Origin: Arthrobacter pascens
GTDB lineage: Bacteria > Actinomycetota > Actinomycetes > Actinomycetales > Micrococcaceae
NCBI RefSeq assembly: GCF_030815585.1
Contig: NZ_JAUSWY010000001.1
Location: 2,170,001 to 2,234,000, forward strand
Reading direction: 5' to 3'
DNA length: 64,000 bases
Under the pieces are notes generated by a model. The model worked only from the letters and a program-made list of their open reading frames with translations. It was not told where the DNA came from and did not search any database. The position numbers were made by a program, and so were the translations under genes. Numbering within the stretch: position 1 is the stretch's first letter; every line of letters begins with the position of its first letter. Below, one piece after another: positions 26,385 to 33,945 of the stretch.

Positions 26385-27671
26385 TCAGTTTCTTGCTTCT
26401 TTGGTGCCTGGCTGTACCACCAGGAAGGCGTCTTCGAGCAAGCGCGGCTTGTTGATCATCATCGCTCCTGCCGAAAGCACCAGGAGCCACGCTCCGAGCA
26501 TGCCGAACGAGGGCAGCCAGCCGTCCCCGGGATGATGCAGGAGACCAAAAAAGAACGGGCCAACGCTTGCAAGGGCGTAGCCGACTCCCTGGGCGAACCC
26601 GGATAGGATCCCTGAGCCGGATTGCGTTCGTGTTCGCTTATTGATCATCGTGAACGCGAAGGCGTACGCGCCTTGGCCAAGTCCGGCTATGACGACCCAG
26701 ACCACTGCAGAGCCTGGTGGAGCAAAGAGGATGCCTCCGTAACCGATGGCGAATGCGAGGACAAACAGGATTGCAACGGGTAGCGGGCGAGGCATTCTCA
26801 CCACTACCAGAGGCACAATCAAGGCGACAGGCACGGTGAGGATTGAATAGAGCGCCAGCATTGATCCAGCGGTTTCCTGACTCATTCCTCTGTCGATAAG
26901 AACAGCCGGAAGCCAACTGAGCGCCGCAAAAGTATTGCTCGAGCAACCCGCGAAGATCAGTGCTGCACCCCAGCCAATTGATGATCTCCAGGGTTTGATC
27001 GGGTTCGTAAGGGGAGATGGCCTTTCGTTGGCTGGTGATGTCTTGGAGCGGGCAACAGTGCGCTTGCCTGCAAGAACAATCAGCCAAGGCATCGCAGCGA
27101 CCACGCTGAGGGCCGCCCAAATGCCGATGGAGAACCGCCAGCCATAAGGATTGCTCAAGGGTATGGCGAATTGGGCGGCCACGGCCGTGCTGGCGCCCAG
27201 GAGGGTTATGTGGAGCGCTGCGAGGATCCCGGTTTTGTCGGGAAAGTACTTCATCAGCAGAGGCGGAATCACGACATTGACCATCCCGATCCCAAGCATG
27301 GCGATCCAGGTGAAGACCAAAAATGCCGGGATGTTCCATCCCAGTGCGCGGCCGACCTGACCAAGTGTTGTCAGCAGGATCGCAACCAGTAGCAGGTGTT
27401 CGAGCTGGATACGCCGGAGGAGCGGCGGAGCCAGGAAGCCCATCACTGCGAAGCCGGCGGTCGGCAGCATCCCAAGGATCCCCGTCGTCACCGCGTCGAG
27501 GGGAAGGTCCTCGCTGATTGGACCAAGGAGTGGGGACACCGCCGAAACCGCTTCTCTGGCGCTGAACGCGACCAGCAGGATGCCGGCAAGCGCGGTGAGC
27601 CGGCCGCGGAACGGTTGTCTCCCTGCTCCCCCGATGTGTGGGCTGCCCTGACGGAGGCGAAGTCGAGCCAT
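26385..27671 (-). CDS. MFS transporter, CynX/NimT type
   Basis: A 428-residue major facilitator with about 12 hydrophobic segments. The N-terminal part AVSPLLGPISEDLPLDAVTTGILGMLP and the WIAMLGIGMVNVVIPPLLMKYFPDK segment are typical of the CynX/NimT (cyanate/nitroimidazole) branch, which in actinobacteria carries varied small substrates. It follows the five-gene operon on the same strand, 103 bases after the Gfo/Idh gene, and may be its last gene. Either import of the sugar-acid substrate or export of a by-product is possible. Confidence 0.88.
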   Translation of the reverse strand: MARLRLRQGSPHIGGAGRQPFRGRLTALAGILLVAFSAREAVSAVSPLLGPISEDLPLDAVTTGILGMLPTAGFAVMGFLAPPLLRRIQLEHLLLVAILLTTLGQVGRALGWNIPAFLVFTWIAMLGIGMVNVVIPPLLMKYFPDKTGILAALHITLLGASTAVAAQFAIPLSNPYGWRFSIGIWAALSVVAAMPWLIVLAGKRTVARSKTSPANERPSPLTNPIKPWRSSIGWGAALIFAGCSSNTFAALSWLPAVLIDRGMSQETAGSMLALYSILTVPVALIVPLVVVRMPRPLPVAILFVLAFAIGYGGILFAPPGSAVVWVVIAGLGQGAYAFAFTMINKRTRTQSGSGILSGFAQGVGYALASVGPFFFGLLHHPGDGWLPSFGMLGAWLLVLSAGAMMINKPRLLEDAFLVVQPGTKEARN

Positions 27672-27774
27672 GTTGGCACCTCCTATTTTCCGCAGGCTTG
27701 TTCAGGCCACGGGTCCACAGTGCCCGCATCAAGGACTGGAAGTGCAGTGGAGAATGGGCGAGCTCGGCTGGTTG

Positions 27775-28767
27775 TTAGCTTCCGTTTACTGCGTGGCTGG
27801 CCCATTCCCGGCCGGCTTGCTCTTCTGTCGGCAAACCGGCGGCAGCGAGAATCCGGTCGAGAAGGCGTTGGGTATGGACAGCTTCCCGGCCTGAGGTAAG
27901 TGGCTGCGCCCTGTCAGCAACCCGGTCCAGAAAATGATGAACGGCCGCCGAGAACCCCAAGGTTTCGGTGGCTGTAGCCCAACCGTAGGCCTCGGCGCTC
28001 AGTTCCCGCGAGGTGGTGACGCCCTTGACAGTGGTCGAAACCGTCTCCGGCGCCCTGACTTCGACGGTCTTTCCGTCGCCGTAGGCGTCCAGTTTTTCGT
28101 TCCATGCTCCTGCCGTACGGGCTGCCATCAGTACGCCCGTGTTCCCGGTACTGAAGCGGATAGTTGCTGCGACGCCGTCTTCCTCCCAAGGGTCATCACC
28201 TGCGGCGTGGGCGGCGACGTCCTCCGCTTCGCCGCCGCAGTACCAGCGGAGGAGATCGACCATGTGAATGGCGTTCTCGAATGTCGCACGGTATTCCGAT
28301 CCAGGGCGGTTTTTCTGGGCGACGCAGAAGGTGGCGCCTTTGGCGCCAAAGACTTCCCGACCGGCGGTATAGACCGGCGCATAGCGGCGGTTGAAGTCCA
28401 CCATCAGGATCCGGCCCCGCTCGTCGGCGAGATCTGCAAGACGTTCTGCTTCATCGGTTGCCGGAGCCAACGGCTTTTCGCAGAACACGTCGACGTCACG
28501 GTTCAGGCACAGCTGGACGGCATGGGCGTGTTCGGACCGCGGCGTGAGGACGAATACTGCATCCAGCTCCTGCGAATCCAGCATGTCCTCCACCGTTTTG
28601 TAGGCGGCGTTGAAGCCCCAGCGCCGGACCAGGTTGCCTGGATTCTCACGCCGGGACACCAGAGCGGCCAACTCGACATCATCGCGTTGGACGAGGGTGG
28701 GCAATTGGGCAATGGTGGCGATATTGCCCGCGCCGACAACTCCGACACGGAGACGGTTGGTGGTCAT
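27775..28767 (-). CDS. Gfo/Idh/MocA-family oxidoreductase
   Basis: A 330-residue protein. VGVVGAGNIATIAQLPTL is the Rossmann motif, DVFCEKPLAPATDEAERLADL carries the EKP signature, and FENAIHMVDLLRWYCGG contains the catalytic-domain His and Asp. It differs clearly from the two other family members in this region. The ATG overlaps the stop of the isomerase gene (ATGA, 28764-28767), so they are coupled. Joint action with the TIM-barrel enzyme, for example oxidation followed by elimination or isomerisation of a keto sugar, is inferred from the pairing. Confidence 0.93.
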   Translation of the reverse strand: MTTNRLRVGVVGAGNIATIAQLPTLVQRDDVELAALVSRRENPGNLVRRWGFNAAYKTVEDMLDSQELDAVFVLTPRSEHAHAVQLCLNRDVDVFCEKPLAPATDEAERLADLADERGRILMVDFNRRYAPVYTAGREVFGAKGATFCVAQKNRPGSEYRATFENAIHMVDLLRWYCGGEAEDVAAHAAGDDPWEEDGVAATIRFSTGNTGVLMAARTAGAWNEKLDAYGDGKTVEVRAPETVSTTVKGVTTSRELSAEAYGWATATETLGFSAAVHHFLDRVADRAQPLTSGREAVHTQRLLDRILAAAGLPTEEQAGREWASHAVNGS

Positions 28768-29657
28768 CAGGCATTCCTCACTTCAGAGAGCATTGAGCGC
28801 AGGACGGCGGCGGATTCGCGGAATCCGTCCTCGGGCGCGGGGAGGTCTTGCGGGTGCCAACGGTACTCGAGTTCGATGCTCAGCACGTCGTCGTAGCCAT
28901 GCTGCAGCAACGCGGCGAGGATGTCCGACCATGGAACGACGCCGCCTCCGACGACCCGCGACCGGACCGCCCGCTCGGAAGCGTTGACTCGGGCTGTTTC
29001 CGTGGCGCGGAAGGCCGCGTTGGGATCCGTGAAGACGAGGTCCTTCACGTGAACGTGACCGATCAGGTCACCTTGAACTGCGAAGGCCTGTTCGTACGTT
29101 TCGTCGTGCGTGAATGTCAGGTTCGCCTGGTCATAGAGAACGCGGACGGCCGGATGGGCAATTTCCCGGACAAGGGCAGCGGTGTCTGCCGCGGTCTGGG
29201 TCATGGTGCCGAAGTGGTTTTCCACGCAAAGGCGAACGCCGGCCTGGCCGGCTTCGGGCGCGAGGGCCTCCAGCGCCTTACGCAGTTTGCCCCAACGCGC
29301 GGCGTGATCGTTGTCCCCAGGGTGCCACGAACCAGCATAGACACGGACCCGGTCAGCGCCCAGCAGGTGTGCGGTTTCTATGGCGCCGCGGAATTCATCG
29401 ACTGCTGTGCGCCATTCCGCGTCGTCCAGCGAGTTGATGGCGGTCGTGTAAGGCGTCAGACCTACGATGGGTATCCCTGCGGTTTCGGCCGCTTTCATTG
29501 CCTCCATCGCGGCACTCCGGTCACCTAATGGCAATCCTGATTTGTAGTCATTCTGGTAGATGACTTCGGCGGCATCGAGCCCTGCGGCTCGGAATAGATC
29601 AAGTGCTTGGGGAACCGTGTGGTCCGGGGTGCCTAGTGTGTGACCGGCTAGCCGCAT
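28767..29657 (-). CDS. Sugar phosphate isomerase/epimerase (xylose-isomerase-like TIM barrel)
   Basis: A 296-residue TIM-barrel protein of the AP-endonuclease-2 superfamily. Likely metal ligands are in LCVENHFGT (Glu), VLYDQANLT (Asp), HVHVKDLVF (His) and LSIELEYRW (Glu). Such proteins isomerise, epimerise or catalyse beta-elimination on sugars and keto-sugars. The gene follows the VOC gene by three bases and overlaps the next Gfo/Idh gene by four. In related catabolic clusters, TIM-barrel and Gfo/Idh partners act on 3-keto-sugars, which is the best hypothesis here. Confidence 0.9.
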   Translation of the reverse strand: MRLAGHTLGTPDHTVPQALDLFRAAGLDAAEVIYQNDYKSGLPLGDRSAAMEAMKAAETAGIPIVGLTPYTTAINSLDDAEWRTAVDEFRGAIETAHLLGADRVRVYAGSWHPGDNDHAARWGKLRKALEALAPEAGQAGVRLCVENHFGTMTQTAADTAALVREIAHPAVRVLYDQANLTFTHDETYEQAFAVQGDLIGHVHVKDLVFTDPNAAFRATETARVNASERAVRSRVVGGGVVPWSDILAALLQHGYDDVLSIELEYRWHPQDLPAPEDGFRESAAVLRSMLSEVRNA

Positions 29658-29660
29658 TGT

Positions 29661-30227
29661 TTATGTCCTTTCTGAAGTGTTTGGAGGTGCTGCCCAGTCC
29701 GTGGGACCGACCAGCCGGGGCGGGGCTGCGACGCGGGATCGATCCACGATTTCCATCAGCAATCCCCAAGGGGTGATGAAGTATGTCCAGCGATTGCCGG
29801 CTACTCGGGGGCTGTCGCCGCCGACTTCTTTGCGCTCACCGAGCACGCGTACTCCAGGTGTTGCCTGCAGTACTACGATCGCTTCGTCGACGTCGTCCAC
29901 GACGAAGCACAGGTGGTGGCCGCCGGCGTCGCAGTGCCGCGGCGGGGTATCACGCCGCTCAGCGCTGCTCCATTCGAAAAGCTCGATGTTGAGGTTTGGT
30001 GGCAGGCGCAACATTGCGAGCGTGAGCTTGGCATCTGCCGGGACTTCGAAGTTTGTGGGCATGAATTCTTCGTCCGGCCCGCGTTCGGAGCGGTAGAGCT
30101 CCTCAGCTCCGAGGACTTCGACGAAGAAGCGGATGCCTTCCTCAAGGTTTGGCACTGTCAGGCCGACGTGGTCTGTGTGCTGGAGCCCTGGCAGACGCCG
30201 GAGCGCTGACTCCTGTCCCCTGGTCAT
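29661..30227 (-). CDS. VOC-family protein
   Basis: A 188-residue glyoxalase/dioxygenase-fold protein. LQHTDHVGLTVPNLEEGIRFF opens the first half, CDAGGHHLCFVVDDVDEAI opens the second, and WGLLMEIVDRS holds the last metal ligand Glu. The order H...H...E matches methylmalonyl-CoA epimerase-like and lyase members. The ATG overlaps the LacI stop (ATGA, 30224-30227) and the gene is three bases from the isomerase gene. An isomerase or lyase step in the same sugar pathway is inferred. Confidence 0.88.
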   Translation of the reverse strand: MTRGQESALRRLPGLQHTDHVGLTVPNLEEGIRFFVEVLGAEELYRSERGPDEEFMPTNFEVPADAKLTLAMLRLPPNLNIELFEWSSAERRDTPPRHCDAGGHHLCFVVDDVDEAIVVLQATPGVRVLGERKEVGGDSPRVAGNRWTYFITPWGLLMEIVDRSRVAAPPRLVGPTDWAAPPNTSERT

Positions 30228-31219
30228 TTGCGTGGTCCAGAGGTGGAGCCGCGGACCAGAAGCTGAGGTTCGAGGACGATGTGGTCCACGGAGCCGTCAA
30301 TGTTCTGCTTCTCAGCCAGTTCGATGGCGATGTGTCCCATGTCGGCGATCGGCTGGCGAACCGTGGTCAGAGGAGGGTTGAACCGGGCGCCGAGAGCGAG
30401 ACCGTCGAAGCCGATGACCGACACGTCCTCCGGTACCCGTACGCCACGTTGGCCGAGTGCCGAGATGACCGCAAAGGCCACCATGTCATTGGCCGCGATG
30501 ATTGCCGTTGGAGGATTGTCCATCTCGAGGTAATGTTCTGCCCCGCGCGTGCCCGCATCCAGATCCGACCCGCTGTCTAGCACGACAGGTGCACTGCCGC
30601 TCTCGGCGGACAGCTCCAAATACGCGTCCATCCGGTCCTGGGCGGTGTGCGTTCCGGCGATGCCGGATACGTAGCCGGTCGAGGTGTGCCCCAGAGAGTG
30701 CAGGTGCTCCAGGGCGATCATGATTCCGCGGCGGCTGTCGACGGTGACCGTTGGGACGGCATCGTCTCCTTCAACCCGGTCGATCACCACGACCTTGTGG
30801 CCGAAGTCGAAGCGTTTCATGGCCTCGGTATCGACCTTTGTGGACGGCGCGACGATGCCGAAGGGGGCATACATGGCCTGCATGGCGGTGAAGTATCCGT
30901 CGGTTTTGGCCGGGTCCCCGTTGGTGACGCAGAGCAGTAGCTGGTATCCGCGGTCGTCAGCTGCCTGTGTCATCGTCTTGGCAAGTTCTGCAAAGAACGG
31001 GTTCGTGATGTCAGGGACGATCAGCGGGATAAAGGTGCTGGTCTTTCGGCGAAGCGCCTGGGCGAGTGGACTCATCGTGTAGCCGAGTCCCTCGGCGACC
31101 CGGAGGATGTGCTCGCGTGTTTCACTCTTCACCGCCTCAGGGCGTGAGAACGCCCGGGAGACCGTTGACCGATGGACACCGGCAGCTTTTGCAACGACGT
31201 CGATACTCAGATCAGGCAT
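30224..31219 (-). CDS. LacI-family regulator of the sugar regulon
   Basis: A 331-residue LacI/GalR regulator. The helix-turn-helix is IDVVAKAAGVHRSTVSRAFS, the hinge is PLAQALRRKTSTFIPLIVPD, and the effector domain ends with VSVIGFDGLALGARF and LTTVRQPIADMG. The ATG at 31219 overlaps the 3' end of the preceding oxidoreductase gene by eight bases, and its stop overlaps the VOC gene. It is thus part of the operon it most likely represses. It is the natural candidate to bind the TGAGATCGGTTGCA operators at four promoters between 19.4 and 33.7 kb. The inducer is unknown. Confidence 0.93.
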   Translation of the reverse strand: MPDLSIDVVAKAAGVHRSTVSRAFSRPEAVKSETREHILRVAEGLGYTMSPLAQALRRKTSTFIPLIVPDITNPFFAELAKTMTQAADDRGYQLLLCVTNGDPAKTDGYFTAMQAMYAPFGIVAPSTKVDTEAMKRFDFGHKVVVIDRVEGDDAVPTVTVDSRRGIMIALEHLHSLGHTSTGYVSGIAGTHTAQDRMDAYLELSAESGSAPVVLDSGSDLDAGTRGAEHYLEMDNPPTAIIAANDMVAFAVISALGQRGVRVPEDVSVIGFDGLALGARFNPPLTTVRQPIADMGHIAIELAEKQNIDGSVDHIVLEPQLLVRGSTSGPRK

Positions 31220-32204
31220 GTTCTCTTCCTCCGTGCTGGTCGTCATAGGCCTGCCAAATGGGGCGCATGACATTTTCGAGCTGGGCCAGCGTCGGCAGGC
31301 CCCGGAATCCATCATCCAGCGTTCGGGCGACGCTCCGCACGAACGGATCGTAAAGAGGGTCGCTATCCACATTGATCTTGTCGACCTCCGTGGTGCCATC
31401 CAATGCCGTGAACGTAGCTGTACCGTCCGAATCAACGGAGGCGAATCCTGCCTCACCGACCGAGGTGAAGCTGCAGTAGCGCTTGAGCGGCGAGCCAGGG
31501 AATGCGTAGCCAACTTCCACGATGGCTTCGCGGCCGTCCGGTGTCGTGATGATGAGGCTGGCATGATCCTCAACAGCCTGGCTGTGAAGAACCGATGAGA
31601 GCCGGGAGTCCACATGTGCTGCAGTCTCGCCACTGCCCCTAAGGAACAGATCGACAAAATGCGGACCCAGATTGGCCAGGCAACCCCCGCCCGCCTTGAG
31701 CGGGTCGAGCATCCATGGATTGGCATTGTCGAGATACCGGGACGGTGGACCAGCAATAAATGAGGTTCGCTGGTAAGCGGGCCGTCCTGCCTTGGCTAGC
31801 CATTGATCTGTGGGTCCGCCGCGCTGGACCAGGGGGACAGTGGCAGGCACGCCAGCTGCCTCGGCGGCCTGACGCACGGCAGAAAGCTCGTCAAGGGAAG
31901 TGCCCAATGGCTTTTCCACGACGAACGGAATACCGCGCGCGATCAGGGCGAGACACTTTTCAGCCATCCCCTCATGGGGGCCGAAGACATATGCGAGTCC
32001 GACGTCGGGGAGATCAACCAGCTTCTGCCAGTCGGCTTCAACCGGCGACCGCCAGCCTTCGGCCAGGTCCTGCACCTGCACGCGGGATACGTCGTCGTCA
32101 CTGACTCCGATCACCTCGTGCTCTTCGGCAATGGCCGGCGCGCAGAGCGGAACATGCCAATGGGAAGCACCAAGAATGATTGTGCGTGTGTGAGGCAACC
32201 GCAA
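31212..32204 (-). CDS. Gfo/Idh/MocA-family oxidoreductase, first gene of the operon
   Basis: A 330-residue protein. IILGASHWHVPLCAPAIAEEH is an atypical Rossmann start, FVVEKPLGTSLDELSAV is the EKP motif, and GGGCLANLGPHFVDLFLRG carries the catalytic-domain His. No ATG is suitable; TTG 32204 sits close to GGGGG, while TTG 32198, two codons in, has better spacing. The promoter just upstream contains two operators, and unlike the other regulon promoters there is no leader ORF. The enzyme probably performs a sugar oxidation. Confidence 0.9.
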   Translation of the reverse strand: MRLPHTRTIILGASHWHVPLCAPAIAEEHEVIGVSDDDVSRVQVQDLAEGWRSPVEADWQKLVDLPDVGLAYVFGPHEGMAEKCLALIARGIPFVVEKPLGTSLDELSAVRQAAEAAGVPATVPLVQRGGPTDQWLAKAGRPAYQRTSFIAGPPSRYLDNANPWMLDPLKAGGGCLANLGPHFVDLFLRGSGETAAHVDSRLSSVLHSQAVEDHASLIITTPDGREAIVEVGYAFPGSPLKRYCSFTSVGEAGFASVDSDGTATFTALDGTTEVDKINVDSDPLYDPFVRSVARTLDDGFRGLPTLAQLENVMRPIWQAYDDQHGGREHA

Positions 32205-32216
32205 TACCCCCTTGTA

Positions 32217-32275
32217 TGAGATCGATTGCTGAGATCGGTTGCAATAACACTATGGATGGTGGGAGAGTTTGTCAA
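32217..32275 (-). promoter_or_regulatory. Promoter with two LacI-type operators (five-gene operon)
   Basis: Minus strand: TTGACA (32275-32270), 17 bp, TAGTGT (32252-32247), then operators at 32243-32230 and 32230-32217. The second has one change (TGAGATCGATTGCT). The spacing of the first operator from the -10 is three bases, as at 19.4 and 26.2 kb. The aldolase gene starts on the other side at 32346, so it may be affected too. Confidence 0.85.
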
Positions 32276-32345
32276 CGACAACCAAACACCAGCAAGGGTC
32301 GGGCAGCTCAAGAAGTAAGAGATACCCGGCCAGAGAGAGGCCAAC

Positions 32346-32993
32346 ATGTATAAGAAACTTCGCACCCTGCAGACTATCGACGAGTCCGGGGCCGTCCTTA
32401 TCGTGCGGCTGGAGAGCGCGGAGGTTGCCGAGCGCGTTGCGGAAGCTGCCATCGCAGGAGGTTTCCGGGCCCTCGAGATCACACTTTCAATTCCAGGCGC
32501 TGTCGACGTGATCCGTCGGCTCGCCGCCAAACACGGCTCCACCGGCGTGGCAATCGGTGCCGGAACAGTGCTGGACGAGCACTCAGCGTACGAATGCATT
32601 CGGGCCGGCGCTCAGTTCCTGGTCAGTCCTCAGCTGAACCCAGCGATGATCCGTACCGCGAACCGATACCAGGTGCCGACAATCAGCGGCGCCTATACAC
32701 CCACTGAGCTTGTTAACTCCGCCGAGGCAGGCGCCGACATCCTCAAGCTCTTCCCCACCGAAGCCGGCGGCATCCCCTACGCCAAATCAGTCCTCGCCCC
32801 GCTCGCACATCTGCCGATCATGCCGGCAGGTGGCGTAACCCTGGAAAACGTAGGCGAATGGTTCGCGGCGGGCGTGGCCGGCGTCGGCGTGGGCAGCTAC
32901 GTGACAAAAGCATGGCAACCGGACGGCGACTTTACCCACGTCACTGAGGCAGCGCGGGCGTTCCTTGCAGCAGTAGCAGAGGCCCGCAAATAA
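32346..32993 (+). CDS. eda: KDPG/KHG-type aldolase (Eda family)
   Basis: A 215-residue class I aldolase. The Schiff-base Lys134 lies in DILKLFP and the catalytic Glu44 in ALEITLSIP; GAGTVLDE and MPAGGVTLENVGEWFAAG form the phosphate end. The family splits 2-keto-3-deoxy-6-phosphogluconate (or related acids) into pyruvate and an aldehyde. The residue equivalent to the substrate-binding Arg of E. coli Eda is Ser here, so a related keto-deoxy acid could be the substrate. GAGAGAGG precedes the ATG. The stop overlaps the kinase ATG (TAATG). Confidence 0.9.
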   Translation: MYKKLRTLQTIDESGAVLIVRLESAEVAERVAEAAIAGGFRALEITLSIPGAVDVIRRLAAKHGSTGVAIGAGTVLDEHSAYECIRAGAQFLVSPQLNPAMIRTANRYQVPTISGAYTPTELVNSAEAGADILKLFPTEAGGIPYAKSVLAPLAHLPIMPAGGVTLENVGEWFAAGVAGVGVGSYVTKAWQPDGDFTHVTEAARAFLAAVAEARK

Positions 32994-33535
32994 TGTCCCC
33001 TCGTGTCTTCATTGTCATCGGCCCTGCCGGATCCGGAAAGACGACCATTGCCCAGCAAACAGCAAAACAGCATGAGGCTGCGTACCTAGACAAGGACCGG
33101 GTCAGTGGCCGCTTCGTCGAATTCGCGCTGACCGCTACCGGGCATGATCCCACCGACCGCGAGGCCAACGACTACTATCGCGACAATTTGCTGCCCCTCG
33201 AGTACGAGACTCTCATGGATGTGGCGGGGATAAACCTGCGTCTCGGCCGGTCAGTGGTCCTTGATGCTCCCTTTGGAGCCTATTTCGGAGACCCAGACTA
33301 TCTGAGTCGTGTGGCAGAAGAATTCCAATGGCCGTCGCCCGCGATCACCGTCATACGGGTCCGGGTACCTCAAGACCTTCTACGTACGCGGCTCACCCGC
33401 CGCGGACTGGAGCGAGACCAGTGGAAACTTGCCCACTGGGATGACTATTGGTCGGTATACGGCAGCTTGGAGTGCGCTTGGTCCGGAGTGCATTTCCAGG
33501 ACTTCAACAATGAGGCGGCCCTTCCGGTCGATTGA
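32993..33535 (+). CDS. Small P-loop kinase, gluconokinase-like
   Basis: A 180-residue P-loop protein. The Walker A motif is VIGPAGSGKTT (residues 8-18), with YLDKDRVSGRF next as in gluconate and nucleoside kinases, and RVRVPQDLLRTRLTRRGLERDQWK resembling the lid region. Coupling with the aldolase gene (TAATG overlap) suggests phosphorylation of a keto-deoxy sugar acid or gluconate just before aldol cleavage. The zeta-toxin/AAA family is an alternative label for such proteins, so the substrate is an inference. Confidence 0.75.
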   Translation: MSPRVFIVIGPAGSGKTTIAQQTAKQHEAAYLDKDRVSGRFVEFALTATGHDPTDREANDYYRDNLLPLEYETLMDVAGINLRLGRSVVLDAPFGAYFGDPDYLSRVAEEFQWPSPAITVIRVRVPQDLLRTRLTRRGLERDQWKLAHWDDYWSVYGSLECAWSGVHFQDFNNEAALPVD

Positions 33536-33677
33536 AGTGAACCGGCGTCGGGCAATTAATGGCACCGACTTGCGCACGATGATCAACGAAGCACACAGGA
33601 GGCTCGCCCTTGAACCCGCGTGTCTGCCTCGAAGCTAAGACCCATCTTCGAAATCTGCGCCGCCACCACATAGAACG

Positions 33678-33738
33678 TTGACAAGACTCACTCCTCATCC
33701 GTATCGTTGCTTGCAACCGATCTCAGCAACCGATCTCA
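33678..33738 (+). promoter_or_regulatory. Promoter with two LacI-type operators (MHS transporter)
   Basis: TTGACA (33678-33683), 18 bp, TATCGT (33702-33707), then operators at 33712-33725 and 33725-33738, each TGCAACCGATCTCA or one mismatch from it. The arrangement copies that of the other three regulon promoters. Confidence 0.82.
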
Positions 33739-33741
33739 TTT

Positions 33742-33945
33742 ATGAAACACGGGGAAGCTGGATCAGTTCTTTCCCACTGCAAGTCAGGCAGCGCCTACGC
33801 GTTGCGCCGGCTCTTGGCCTTGGCAGTCAGCAGTTGTCCCGTCGAGCCGAGTTGCAGCCGGGCGAGACCCGCACACCGTTTCAGACGTCCGGGAATATTC
33901 CAATACCCCTCCTCAGTACACGCGAAAATATGGAGAGTTCAATGA
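33742..33945 (+). CDS. 67-codon leader ORF or untranslated leader before the MHS gene
   Basis: ATG 33742 opens a 67-residue frame rich in Ser, Arg and Ala that ends with TGA inside the MFS ATG (ATGA, 33942-33945). No good ribosome site precedes it and it matches no family. The ATGA junction repeats what is seen at 19.6 and 26.14 kb. It may be chance; the 200 bases could also be just a long 5' leader. Confidence 0.25.
   Translation: MKHGEAGSVLSHCKSGSAYALRRLLALAVSSCPVEPSCSRARPAHRFRRPGIFQYPSSVHAKIWRVQ

Noticed and set aside
30224..31756. Extended N-terminus of the sugar-regulon LacI protein
   Set aside because: The open frame upstream overlaps the oxidoreductase gene antiparallel to no known domain; the HTH begins at the ATG at 31219.
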